This document shows, one piece after another, positions 17,537-26,786 of a stretch of DNA of 64,000 nt (positions are counted from its first letter, which is position 1; every line of letters starts with the position of its first letter). The stretch spans positions 3,782,001 to 3,846,000 of the forward strand of contig NZ_CP059068.1 of NCBI RefSeq assembly GCF_017798165.1. The letters run 5' to 3'. Position numbers and translations under genes: made by a program. Under the pieces are notes generated by a model. It was not told the origin of the DNA. It made no database searches and worked only from the letters and a program-made list of their open reading frames with translations. Origin of the DNA: Rhodoferax sp. AJA081-3 (GTDB lineage: Bacteria > Pseudomonadota > Gammaproteobacteria > Burkholderiales > Burkholderiaceae_C).

Positions 17537-18174
17537 CGGAGTCGGCGCAGTCCGCGGCACCCGAGGCGCCAGGCGCGCTGGTGCAGGCATTGCGCCTGGA
17601 GGGCGCGCACCAGTTTGACCCGGTGCGCTTCCATTACATCGAGGTGCTGGCGGCGCGCGCAGACGCCTACGAAGGGCCAGTGCGGCGTGTGCTGGACGCC
17701 AAGTTGCAGACGGCGGTTGCAGCATTGCGCGTGTCCTGCGCGCAGGCGCAAAACAGCACCGCAGAACCAGCGCCCGCCACGCCCCGCGCAAGCCTGGGCG
17801 ACCTGGTGCGCCATATGGCCGCACACGCCCTGGACAAGCCGGATGCCCGCGCCGTGGCACACACCACACCCCGCACCGAACTCAAGTCCGTCCAGTACTT
17901 TCGCAACACCTGGTCCAAACTCAGTGTCGAGAAGCAGGTCACGCAGGCCCTGGAACAGGCACCCAAGAATGCAGGCCCCATCAATTCCCACGTGGTGGCC
18001 CTGCGTTCGCTGGCGCTGATGCGTGACACCGCGCCGGACTACCTGAACCGGTTCACGTCTTACCTCGACACCCTACTCAGCCTGGAGCAGGGTGAGAAAG
18101 CGCCACCGCCCGCCGTCAAACCACTGCGCGCGGCCAAACCCAAGCCCAAGGCTACAGCCAAAGCCAAAGGCTAG
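17533..18174 (+). CDS. DUF2894 family protein, last gene of the stator-like operon
   Basis: A 213-residue soluble protein ending in a Lys/Ala/Pro-rich tail (about 190-213) that is probably unstructured and basic. The central block VQYFRNTWSKLSVEKQVTQAL..APKNAGPINSHVVALRSLALM matches the DUF2894 family. It starts with GTG overlapping the upstream stop by four bases. The function is unknown; the basic tail could bind nucleic acid or acidic partners, but that is speculation. Its conserved place at the end of the cluster suggests a cytoplasmic role with the membrane complex. Confidence 0.7.
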   Translation: MTESAQSAAPEAPGALVQALRLEGAHQFDPVRFHYIEVLAARADAYEGPVRRVLDAKLQTAVAALRVSCAQAQNSTAEPAPATPRASLGDLVRHMAAHALDKPDARAVAHTTPRTELKSVQYFRNTWSKLSVEKQVTQALEQAPKNAGPINSHVVALRSLALMRDTAPDYLNRFTSYLDTLLSLEQGEKAPPPAVKPLRAAKPKPKATAKAKG

Positions 18175-18197
18175 AGCCTGGAAGTGCCGAGTTGGCA

Positions 18198-19073
18198 TTA
18201 GCGGCTGCCAGCTGCCGGATCGTCGCCGGTGTATTCAAATTGCACCAGGCTATCGTCAGGCCAGCTGCGGTCACCCAGCGGCAGTATGAAGGTGCGGTCC
18301 AGCAGCATTTCACAATCACACGTGGTCAGGTTGTCAGGCTGGGCCACTTCACTTTGCGCCTGCGCGTACAGCGCGTCGAAGGCCCACAACTGCCTGCGCG
18401 CACCATCCACCAGAGCCACACTGCGCAACGGTTTGTCCGCAAAAAACAGGTAGTGGGGTTCCGGCTTGTCGCAGTAGGCCGGTGTGTCAAACACCGCGCT
18501 GGTCAGCCTGCCCAGCAATGTGGTGCTGCTGGAGATCAATCCCGCTTCCATGCCCACCTTGCACTCCAGTCGCAAGTCCCCCAGGCGCCGGGTGTTGGGT
18601 GGCAACCCGGGCGTGTGTATGTCGGTGCGCCAGGTCATGGTCAGTTTTCTGCGGTTGGGCACGACCTGTGCGTCTTCGTCAAAGGCCAGACCATCGCGCG
18701 GTAGCGCAAATGTGTGGTCGTTAGTGGCGATGGGTACTGTGTAGTCCACCGAGTCGCCCACCACGGCCAGTGTGACTGTGTCCATGTTGGTTCCCGGCTT
18801 GCGCGGCAGGAGTTTGAAGCGCAGCGTGGCCAAGGGTGCCATGCCGTGCTCCCGCTCAAAGAGGTCCATCCCTTTGAGCATTTTGCGGTAGGACTTTTCG
18901 ACCGGATTGGTATTGGCCTTGGCGGCAACCGTGACCGACGGCATTTCTGTTGCGCGGGGCGCCGTTTGTGCGGTCGCGTTGGCGCAGACGGCGGCCAGTA
19001 TCCACAACGCCACGCTGCGTGTGCGGTACAGGTGCCGTGGCCGGCGAGTGGGATGTGTGGATGTGCGCAACAT
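18198..19073 (-). CDS. Secreted hypothetical protein
   Basis: About 291 residues with an N-terminal hydrophobic signal region (SVALWILAAVCANATAQ) and a cleavage site near ATAQ. The mature protein is beta-rich with paired strands (TLRFKLLPRK, VTLAVVGDSVDYTVPI) and several cysteines (LRLECKVG, AYCDKPE, TTCDCEM) that could form disulfides in the periplasm. I do not recognise a family. The start is uncertain: ATG at 19073 or 19091, or TTG at 19106. It is convergent with the stator-like operon and ends 23 bases after it. Confidence 0.6.
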   Translation of the reverse strand: MLRTSTHPTRRPRHLYRTRSVALWILAAVCANATAQTAPRATEMPSVTVAAKANTNPVEKSYRKMLKGMDLFEREHGMAPLATLRFKLLPRKPGTNMDTVTLAVVGDSVDYTVPIATNDHTFALPRDGLAFDEDAQVVPNRRKLTMTWRTDIHTPGLPPNTRRLGDLRLECKVGMEAGLISSSTTLLGRLTSAVFDTPAYCDKPEPHYLFFADKPLRSVALVDGARRQLWAFDALYAQAQSEVAQPDNLTTCDCEMLLDRTFILPLGDRSWPDDSLVQFEYTGDDPAAGSR

Positions 19074-19321
19074 GGTGTGAGCCCTGACCATGCGCTCTTT
19101 GCGCAAGCCTGCCTGTGCGTTATCACACCGAACCTTGTGTTCCAGGCTTGTACGGCTTTACGAGTTTGCATTTGTGCATGCAGATTCGGCATTGCCAAAG
19201 TCTGTTTATCCGCCAGCGCCGTAATACCATTGCCGCCGGGTGAAAGAAGGCGACCCGGTTGTGTTGGACAGCCTGGTAGCCGTTGTACGCGACTTCAACA
19301 ACTACACAGAGACTGACTGAC

Positions 19322-20236
19322 ATGAGCATGAGACATCTACTTGCGGTTGCAGCCGTTGCGACTGCGGCCCTTTGGACCCCCTTGGCGGCCAACGCCCAAA
19401 CAGCAGATACCCTGGCAAGACTCAAGGCAACCGGTGTTGTGACCATGGGTGTGCGTGAGTCGTCGGGCGTGTTGTCCTACGGCCTGGGCGCGGGCCAGTA
19501 CGGTGGTTACCACGTTGATATTTGCCGGCACATCATTGCCAATGCCGAAAAGGCCATCGGCCGCGCGCTGGAGCTGCGTTACCTGCCCGTCAGCTCACAG
19601 AACCGCGTGGACATGGTCAAGAACGGCACGGTGGATCTGGAGTGCGGCTCCACCACCAACACCCTGGCCCGCCAGAAGGACGTAGCGTTTGCACCCACCA
19701 CCTATGTGGAAGAGGTGCGCCTTGCCGTGCGCGCCAACGCCGGTATTGCGTCCATCAAGAACCTGGGTGGCAAAGTGGTTGCCACCACCCGTGGCTCCAC
19801 GTCGGTGCAGACCTTGCGCCGCCAGGCCAGGGCCCATGGTGTGGAATTTACGGAGGTGTTTGGCAATGACCATGCCGACAGTTTTTTGCTGCTGGAGTCG
19901 GGCCGGGCCGATGCCTTTTTGATGGATGGCCAGATTCTGGCAACCCATATTGCCAACGCCAAGTCACCGGCCGATTTCAAGGTGGTCGGCGAAGCGCTGA
20001 ATGTGGAGCCCATCGCCATCATGTTCCAGAAAGACGATGCAGCGTTCAAGAAGCTGGCCGACGACACCATCCGTGGTTTGCAAACATCCGGTGAGCTGGA
20101 GAAAATCTACGACAAGTGGTTTGTGCAGGCCATACCCCCCAAGAACATTCGGCTGGGGCTGCAAGCCAGTGACTCCACCAAGGCGGCCTGGACCGGCCTG
20201 AACGACAAGCCGATGGAAGACTACGCCAAGAAGTAA
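19322..20236 (+). CDS. Glutamate/aspartate-type ABC transporter substrate-binding protein (orphan)
   Basis: A 304-residue periplasmic protein with a signal peptide (about 1-25, ending ANA-Q). The mature start LARLKATGVVTMGVRESSG..SYGLG and the block DMVKNGTVDLECGSTTNTLARQKDVAF match the GltI-type acidic amino-acid binding proteins, including the arginine/threonine positions that hold the ligand carboxylates. The family's usual partners, permeases GltJK and ATPase GltL, are not next to it. A second, broken binding-protein gene follows 40 bases later. It may feed a transporter elsewhere or serve as a sensor input. Confidence 0.82.
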   Translation: MSMRHLLAVAAVATAALWTPLAANAQTADTLARLKATGVVTMGVRESSGVLSYGLGAGQYGGYHVDICRHIIANAEKAIGRALELRYLPVSSQNRVDMVKNGTVDLECGSTTNTLARQKDVAFAPTTYVEEVRLAVRANAGIASIKNLGGKVVATTRGSTSVQTLRRQARAHGVEFTEVFGNDHADSFLLLESGRADAFLMDGQILATHIANAKSPADFKVVGEALNVEPIAIMFQKDDAAFKKLADDTIRGLQTSGELEKIYDKWFVQAIPPKNIRLGLQASDSTKAAWTGLNDKPMEDYAKK

Positions 20237-20276
20237 TGCTGCCGGGTCCGGGCGACACGCCCCGGCCCGCCGCCGT

Positions 20277-21038
20277 ATGAAAACGATCACCCTGTTGTTG
20301 GCTGGTCTGCTGTCCAGCGGGATGCTGGCCGCCCAAAGCCTGAATATCTACTACGAAGACAACCGGCCCCTGCAGTTTGTGGGTGCCGACGGCAAGCCGG
20401 CCGGGTTTGCTGCCGAGGTGGTGCGCGAGATCCAGCGGCGCATCCACAACCGCGATGCGGTGCAACTGGTGCCCTGGGCCCGGGGCCTCAACCGCCTGGG
20501 TTCCACGCCCAACACACTGTTGTTCTCCATGGCGCGCACCGCGGAGCGCGACGGCCAGTACCAGTGGATTGGCCCCATTTTTGACAACAGCTATGCGTTC
20601 TACGCGAAGGCGGATTCGACGCTGGTGATTTCTGACCTGGAGTAGGCCAGGAAGGTGGCATCCATCGGTGTCTACCGCGGTGATGTGCGCGACCAGGTGC
20701 TGACCACACTGGGTTTCACCAACCTCGACCGGGCCAACAGCAACCTGTCCAGTGTCAGAAAGCTGATGGCGGGGCGTATCGCCCTGTTTGCCGGCTCGCC
20801 GACCAATATGCAGGCCCTGGCCGAGCAGGCCGGTTACAAGATGAGCGATTTCAAGCTGGTCTATGTGTTCATGCACAAACAGCTCTACATCGCTGCATCA
20901 CAGGCCCTGGACCCCGCCGTGGTGGCCCAGTGGAATGAGGCCTTGGCACAGATGAAGCGTGACAAGACGTTTGAGAAAACTTTCAAGCAGCATTTCCCCA
21001 CCCTGGAGTTGCCGGGGCCTGCCGTAAGCCCGCTGTGA
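20277..21038 (+). pseudogene. Periplasmic binding protein interrupted by an in-frame amber codon
   Basis: One continuous frame of 253 codons encodes a full-length SBP_bac_3-type binding protein except for a TAG at 20643-20645. The first part (122 residues) has a signal peptide and a YYEDNRPLQFVGADGKPAGF ligand region. The second begins ARKVASIGVYRGD, exactly where the hinge should continue, and ends with a normal Q..TFEKTFKQHFP tail. The sequence around the stop (DLE-stop-ARKV) is consistent with a CAG to TAG change. No frameshift is needed. Either the gene was inactivated recently, or amber readthrough occurs, or the base is an assembly error. A restart at an internal codon would lack a signal peptide. 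Confidence 0.8.
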
Positions 21039-21144
21039 GGTCGGGGTGCGGTGCGGGCTTTGGCTGCACGCCTGCAACGGAATGGGATAGCGGGTACCAT
21101 GGCCCGCCGCGATTTGAGCGCAACCACTTTGAGGACTTTCTCCC

Positions 21145-21651
21145 ATGACTATTTCCATGTACCAGGCCAGCGTGCCCCGTTTCGTCAACATCCTGGGCAA
21201 CCTGTCCAACATCCTGGACAAGACCCAGGCCCACATCGACGCCAAAAAGCTGAGCGATGCCAGCCTGACGGCCTTCCGCCTGTTCCCCGACATGTTGCCC
21301 ATGACCACCCAGGTGCAGATCGCCTGCGACACGGCCAAGGGTGTGGTGGCCCGTCTGGTCGGTGTGGATATTCCGGTGTTTGAAGACAACGAGAAGACAA
21401 TTGCAGACCTGAAGGCGCGTGTGGCCAAGACCATTGCCTTTATCCAGACGATCACACCCGAGCAGATCGACGGCACCGAAGACAAGGCCATCGTCACCAA
21501 GCGTGGCGAGAAGGAAACCCATTACAAGGGCATGCAGTTTTTGCTGGGCCACGCGGTGCCCAACTTCTACTTCCACATCACCACGGCCTATGCAATCTTG
21601 CGCCACAACGGGGTGGAGATTGGCAAGCGGGATTTCCTCGGCAATCCCTGA
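21145..21651 (+). CDS. DUF1993 family protein
   Basis: A 168-residue soluble helical protein matching DUF1993 along its length: the ISMYQASVPRFVNILGNLSNILDKT start, the FRLFPDMLPMTTQVQIACDTAKG block, and the C-terminal QFLLGHAVPNFYFHITTAYAILRHNG. The family is related to the DinB/YfiT four-helix fold and its function is unknown; a histidine near GHAVPNFYFH could bind metal. The start follows an AGGACTTTCTCCC stretch. It stands alone and is convergent with the LytTR regulator gene. Confidence 0.8.
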   Translation: MTISMYQASVPRFVNILGNLSNILDKTQAHIDAKKLSDASLTAFRLFPDMLPMTTQVQIACDTAKGVVARLVGVDIPVFEDNEKTIADLKARVAKTIAFIQTITPEQIDGTEDKAIVTKRGEKETHYKGMQFLLGHAVPNFYFHITTAYAILRHNGVEIGKRDFLGNP

Positions 21652-21684
21652 AACCCTGAGTAAGGGGCCCACCGAGCGCACGGC

Positions 21685-22404
21685 TTAGATCAATGCCTTG
21701 ATCCGTTCGTGCCCGGCGCGGCTGATGGGCACCTGCTGGCCGCCGTTCAGCACGGCGATAAAACTGTCCTTGGCCAGGCGCTCGATGTTTTTCAGGTGTG
21801 CCAGGTTGATGATCCACGAGCGGTGCACCCGCACAAACAGCGCGGGGTCAAGCCGGGTCTCCAGGTCGCTCAGGCTTTGTGTCTTCAGGTGGGTTTTACC
21901 GGAGGTGTGGATGCGGATGTAGTCGTCTTGCGCCTCGACACAACGCACCGTGTCCAGCGTTAGCACATGCACCTGGCTGCGGTCGCGCACCAGCAGCCGT
22001 TCCAGTTTGCCAGCGGGTGGTGTCGCCAGGGCCTGCAGTCCAGCGGATGCCTGCCCCAGCAGCGCGCGCGCCCGTGCCAGCGCCTCGTCAAAACGGGTTT
22101 GCGCAAATGGCTTGAGCAGATAGTCGACGGCGCGAAGGTCGAAGGCCTTGAGCGCGTATTGGTCATAGGCTGTCGTGAAAATGACCCCGTGGTCGCGCTG
22201 GGTCAGTTCCAGCACCTCCAGGCCGGAGAGGCGCGGCATTTGAATGTCCAGGAACACCAGGTCGGGGCGCAGGTCGGTGATGGCCTTGACGGCGTCAAAA
22301 CCGTTGTCACACTCGGCAACCACCGTGATGTCCTCGTGCGGCTGCAGGTACTCACGCACCAGGCCGCGGGCCAGCGCTTCGTCGTCAACAATCAGGGTCT
22401 TGAT
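21685..22404 (-). CDS. LytTR-type response regulator (AlgR-like)
   Basis: A 239-residue response regulator. The receiver domain occupies residues about 2-115, with acidic pocket DDE near residue 8-10, phosphorylation site D54 in VFLDIQMP and the conserved lysine in YLLKPF. The LytTR DNA-binding domain follows (about 140-238, with HRSWIINLAHLKNIER and VPISRAGHERIK). It lies directly after a LytS-type histidine kinase gene on the same strand, so the two form a pair. An alternative ATG at 22425 would overlap the kinase stop and add seven residues. Such pairs usually control envelope, autolysis or exopolysaccharide genes. Confidence 0.87.
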   Translation of the reverse strand: MKTLIVDDEALARGLVREYLQPHEDITVVAECDNGFDAVKAITDLRPDLVFLDIQMPRLSGLEVLELTQRDHGVIFTTAYDQYALKAFDLRAVDYLLKPFAQTRFDEALARARALLGQASAGLQALATPPAGKLERLLVRDRSQVHVLTLDTVRCVEAQDDYIRIHTSGKTHLKTQSLSDLETRLDPALFVRVHRSWIINLAHLKNIERLAKDSFIAVLNGGQQVPISRAGHERIKALI

Positions 22405-22417
22405 CATGGCCAGGGTC

Positions 22418-23512
22418 TCATGCATTTGCGCCGTGCGCAGGGGGCGTCAACGGCAGGGTCAGTTCCACCACAAAGTGATCCGCCGTGGCCTGCTGCGTGA
22501 TGCGGGCCTGCTCGCCGTACAGGCTGCGCAGGCGCTGGCCGATGTTGCGCAGGCCCAGGCCTATGCCTTCCACCGCGCCCGGTGCAGACGCTCCCGCAGC
22601 GCCGGGCTCCAGCGGATTTTCGACCCTCAGTCGCAGCCATGGTCCCTGTACCGACGCATGGATTTTCACCGTGCCGGGCTCCGTGCGTGGTGCGATGCCG
22701 TGTTTGACCGCGTTTTCCACCAGGGGCTGCAGCAGCATGGGCGGCACCAGCGCAGCGCGTGCGCCATCCGGCAGCGTGGTGTCCACCAACAGCTTGGCCC
22801 CAAAACGCAGCCGTTCGATGTCCAGAAAAGACTGGCAATGGGCGATTTCCTGTTCCAGCGGGATGTGTGCCTGTTCGGATAAAGACAAGGTTTGCCGAAA
22901 GTACTGCGCCAGTGCAATGGTCATGGCGCGTGCGCCGACCGCGTCGGAACTGGTCAATGCGCTGATGGAGTTGAGGCAGTTGAAGAGAAAGTGCGGGTTG
23001 ATTTGTGCACGCAGCATTTGCAGCTCGGCCTGCTGGGCCAGCGCCTGGGACTGGGCATCGCGCTGTTGCGCTGCGTGCATCTGGTCCATCGCAATCAACA
23101 CGTCGTGCAGCAGCAGGGACAGCAGGTAGACACCGGCCGCACCCGCGAACAGTGCCCAGCCCAGGGTGGGCGCCATCACAATGCCGGCCCAGCTTTGCTC
23201 CAGGGCCAGGCTGAGCCGGTTCCAGGCCACACACACCATCCAGCCCATACCGCCCGCCACCGTGCACGCGCCGGCAAACAGTACAACACCCACATGCAAG
23301 GCCCTGCGGGCAAACGGCATCGCGCGGCAGACGTAATAGGCCGACGGGCACACGAAGGCATAGACCATGCAAACCGGCACTGCAAACCACAAGGCGTTGG
23401 GCCACGGCGCCTGCCCTGTCAGCGCCAGCCCGCAGGCCAAGACCGCGCCAAGCGCCAGCCAGGCCAACAGGTACCACGACAGGGCCCGTACACTGGACAA
23501 CACCGGATGCAT
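22418..23512 (-). CDS. LytS/AlgZ-type sensor histidine kinase
   Basis: A 364-residue membrane kinase with about four N-terminal membrane segments (residues 12-140) and no separate sensor domain. It has the His_kinase (PF06580) phospho-acceptor motif INPHFLFNCLNSI (H174) and an ATP-binding domain with ENAVKHGI (N box) and GIGLGLRNIGQRL (G box). The signal is probably sensed within the membrane. It is the middle gene of a three-gene operon: LiaF-like protein, kinase, LytTR regulator. Confidence 0.86.
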   Translation of the reverse strand: MHPVLSSVRALSWYLLAWLALGAVLACGLALTGQAPWPNALWFAVPVCMVYAFVCPSAYYVCRAMPFARRALHVGVVLFAGACTVAGGMGWMVCVAWNRLSLALEQSWAGIVMAPTLGWALFAGAAGVYLLSLLLHDVLIAMDQMHAAQQRDAQSQALAQQAELQMLRAQINPHFLFNCLNSISALTSSDAVGARAMTIALAQYFRQTLSLSEQAHIPLEQEIAHCQSFLDIERLRFGAKLLVDTTLPDGARAALVPPMLLQPLVENAVKHGIAPRTEPGTVKIHASVQGPWLRLRVENPLEPGAAGASAPGAVEGIGLGLRNIGQRLRSLYGEQARITQQATADHFVVELTLPLTPPAHGANA

Positions 23513-23530
23513 GGTGGTCTACCCGCGCGT

Positions 23531-24256
23531 CTAGTTCTTGATCTCGATGCCGCCCATGACCACGTAGCCAGTGATGGTCAGGCGTTTGACCGGGTTGGCC
23601 GGGGGAACACTCTTGTCTTCAAAACCGGACATCAAGGGGATGCCTTTGACGATGACGGTCCAGTCGGGCGGGATCTTGATGTCAAAACCACCCATGACGA
23701 CAAACACGTCAAGGGATGCTTCGCCACCGCTCATGGAGGCGTTGCGCAAATCGAGTTCTACGCCGCCCATGACGGCGATGACGTCTCCGCCGCGAAAGTC
23801 TTGTGCGTCCACCCGGAGCTGGGTTTCACCCATGACCACCGTGAGATCTACCTGGGATTCGACCGATGTCTGCGCCGGGTTGCTACCGTGGCCACGCAAC
23901 TGGCCTTTGAAAACCACGGCGACTCCCAATGCGATCAGGAGCACCGGCCACCAGTCGCGCCAGCGCACTTCGATGATGCCCATGCGCCCCAAGGTCAGCA
24001 GCACACCTGCAGCCAGCACGCTGCCACCGATTGCATAGGCCACCGGGTGGCGGGCCTGGGCCAACTTCATGCCACCGATCACGAGGAGGGCGATGGGCCA
24101 GAAGGTCAGCACGGCGCGTGCGTCGAACACATGGAAGTTGTCCAGCAAAAACAGGATGCCGAGAAACGCCAGTACAAAGCCGAATACGACGCGTTGCCGA
24201 GGAGCATGATGGTTCATGCTGCGCTGCTGCCCGTCGTCTTGTGTTCCGTTGCCCAT
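23531..24256 (-). CDS. LiaF-like membrane protein
   Basis: A 241-residue protein. The N-terminal half has about four membrane segments of the LiaI-LiaF type (VVFGFVLAFLGILFLLDN, FWPIALLVIGGMKL, AIGGSVLAAGVLLTLG, WWPVLLIALGVAVVF). The C-terminal half is the beta-solenoid 'cell wall-active antibiotics response' domain, with repeated VMGG(V/F/I)E/D turns (GETQLRV, VMGGVELDLR, VMGGFDIKIP, VMGGIEIKN). In Firmicutes LiaF inhibits the LiaSR two-component system. Here the gene sits 18 bases before a LytS-type kinase and LytTR regulator, which suggests a similar brake on a different kinase type. Confidence 0.78.
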   Translation of the reverse strand: MGNGTQDDGQQRSMNHHAPRQRVVFGFVLAFLGILFLLDNFHVFDARAVLTFWPIALLVIGGMKLAQARHPVAYAIGGSVLAAGVLLTLGRMGIIEVRWRDWWPVLLIALGVAVVFKGQLRGHGSNPAQTSVESQVDLTVVMGETQLRVDAQDFRGGDVIAVMGGVELDLRNASMSGGEASLDVFVVMGGFDIKIPPDWTVIVKGIPLMSGFEDKSVPPANPVKRLTITGYVVMGGIEIKN

Positions 24257-24397
24257 GGTGTGTGCCTTTGTTTCTATCAAGGGGTGGGGCACCAGATGGC
24301 GCCATGGGTGTAACGATACCCAGGGCTTGGCAGTTTGTCGCCCGATTTTCGGCGAATGGCGGTTGGCGGTCGGTGGTTGACGCCGACCACCTCGAAT

Positions 24398-25351
24398 TCA
24401 GGCGCTTAGCTGTTGTTCTAGCGCATGCAGCACCTGGTAACAGGCCAGTACCTGGGCCACGCTGCTGTTGGGCTCGCGGCCTTCGCGGATGGCGGCGAAG
24501 AATTCACGGTCCTGCAGCTCAATGCCGTTCATTGACACTGCGACCTGGCTCACGTCTATCTTCTCTTCCTTGCCGTTGAACAAATCATCGTACCGCGCGA
24601 TGTAGGTTGCGCTGTTGCCGATATAACGGAAGAAGGTTCCCAGCGGGCCGTCGTTGTTGAAGCTCAAGGAAAGCGTGCAGATGGCGCCGTTCGCGGCCTT
24701 CAACTGGATGCCCATGTCCATCGCAATGCCTAATGTTGGGTGGATTGGCCCTTGGATGGCGTTGGCCTTCACGATGGGGCTGCCGCACTGGTAGGCGAAC
24801 AGGTCCACCGTATGCGCAGCGTGGTGCCACAACAAATGGTCGGTCCAGCTGCGCGGTTGGCCCAGCGCGTTCATGTTGCTGCGGCGGAAGAAGTAGGTCT
24901 GCACATCCATCTGCTGGATGTTGAATTCTCCCGCTTTGATTTTGTTGTGCACATATTGGTGGCTGGGGTTGAAACGGCGTGTGTGGCCACACATGGCCAC
25001 CAGGCCGCTGGTCTTGGCCAGGGCCACCACTGCCTCTGCATCCTGGAGCGCATCTGCCAGTGGAATCTCCACCTGCACATGTTTGCCCGCCTGCAGGCAG
25101 GCCATGGTTTGCGCGGCGTGCATTTGCGTGGGGGTGCACAGGATGACGGCGTCTACTTCCTTGAGCGCCAAGCTGTCGGCCAGGTCGGTGGTGACGTGGG
25201 GGATGCCGTATTTGGCTGCCACCTCCCGGGTCTTGTCCAGCTCGCGGCTGACCAGGGAGACGACCTCGACGCCGGCTATGTTTTTGATGCCGTCCAGGTG
25301 TTTGATGCCGAAGGCGCCAGCGCCGGCCAGTGCGACTTTGATAGTTTTCAT
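24398..25351 (-). CDS. ligC: 4-carboxy-2-hydroxymuconate-6-semialdehyde dehydrogenase
   Basis: A 317-residue Gfo/Idh/MocA-type NADP-dependent dehydrogenase. The Rossmann motif is GAGAFGIKH (residues 10-18). The CTPTQMHAAQTMACLQAGKHVQVEIPLA block replaces the usual E-K-P by E-I-P, a LigC trait. It oxidises the cyclic hemiacetal of the ring-cleavage product to 2-pyrone-4,6-dicarboxylate (EC 1.1.1.312). It is the last gene of the lig/pmd operon (PmdC in Comamonas). The 29-base gap to ligB contains part of an inverted repeat shared with the ligA-ligI gap. Confidence 0.9.
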   Translation of the reverse strand: MKTIKVALAGAGAFGIKHLDGIKNIAGVEVVSLVSRELDKTREVAAKYGIPHVTTDLADSLALKEVDAVILCTPTQMHAAQTMACLQAGKHVQVEIPLADALQDAEAVVALAKTSGLVAMCGHTRRFNPSHQYVHNKIKAGEFNIQQMDVQTYFFRRSNMNALGQPRSWTDHLLWHHAAHTVDLFAYQCGSPIVKANAIQGPIHPTLGIAMDMGIQLKAANGAICTLSLSFNNDGPLGTFFRYIGNSATYIARYDDLFNGKEEKIDVSQVAVSMNGIELQDREFFAAIREGREPNSSVAQVLACYQVLHALEQQLSA

Positions 25352-25362
25352 TGCAGTTTCCT

Positions 25363-26262
<900 letters not shown>

Positions 26263-26718
26263 CTATGAGCCCTTCTTTTTGTTGTTGTTGTTACCGGCGC
26301 TGCCCTGGGGCTGGCGGTGGGCTTGCGCATCACCGTCTTCACCGATGACGCGGTTGCCCTCCACCGAGCGGCCACCGCCCACCATCATGGCGCGGTACTC
26401 GTCTTCGGTCATGCCCGTCATGCTGCCCGCCATCTGCTGGAAACTCTTGCCATCGGTGGCGCCAATCTTGGCTAAAAAATAGATGTTGCCACCCGCCGCA
26501 ATACAGCGGTTCAGGTCACGCGCCAGCACCGCCTGCTTTTGCTCTTCGCTCATCGCCCACTCGTCCAAATAGGCGCGTTCGTCGGACTTGAATCGCTCGC
26601 GGTTGCTGGCCTGCATCAGCGACATGCAGAACTGGTTCAGGTGGTAACCGCGGCGGCTTTGTTCGGCATCGAAGATGGTGGTGCCGGGTACATCGAGATA
26701 GGGTTTATCGAGTGACAT
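26263..26718 (-). CDS. ligA: Protocatechuate 4,5-dioxygenase alpha subunit
   Basis: A 151-residue small subunit. The all-helical LigA domain (about 1-118) has GTTIFDAEQSRRGYHLNQFCMSLM, the ERFKSDERAYLDEW block and ARDLNRCIAAGGNIYFLAKI, which lines the substrate pocket and caps the LigB active site. The C-terminal 30 residues are low-complexity (Gly, Asn, Lys runs) and probably disordered. The ATG at 26718 is preferred over an upstream in-frame ATG at 26730. Upstream lies a hairpin repeat that fills the gap to ligI. Confidence 0.93.
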   Translation of the reverse strand: MSLDKPYLDVPGTTIFDAEQSRRGYHLNQFCMSLMQASNRERFKSDERAYLDEWAMSEEQKQAVLARDLNRCIAAGGNIYFLAKIGATDGKSFQQMAGSMTGMTEDEYRAMMVGGGRSVEGNRVIGEDGDAQAHRQPQGSAGNNNNKKKGS

Positions 26719-26728
26719 AAATTTCCAC

Positions 26729-26780
26729 AATCAGTTGGGGACAGAGCAAAATTGCTGCGCAATTCTTGGTCTGTCCCGCA
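26729..26780. repeat. GGACAGA hairpin repeat, copy 2 (ligI-ligA gap)
   Basis: Arms GGGACAGA (26738-26745) and TCTGTCCC (26770-26777) enclose a second perfect hairpin, AATTGC-TGC-GCAATT (26750-26764). Flanking bases match copy 1 at the ligB-ligC junction. It would form a two-step stem in the operon mRNA shortly before the ligA start. Confidence 0.7.
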
Positions 26781-26786
26781 AGGTCG

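Noticed and set aside
13960..18174. A complete Zorya defence system
   Set aside because: The ZorAB-like pair is plausible, but no ZorC, ZorD (helicase/nuclease) or ZorE gene follows, and the two accessory proteins do not look like nucleases. I keep only 'stator-like'.
22892..24313. A 473-codon plus-strand frame opposite the kinase and LiaF-like genes
   Set aside because: It spans two well-supported minus-strand genes and their gap, with a His/Gln-rich composition typical of antisense frames in GC-rich DNA.
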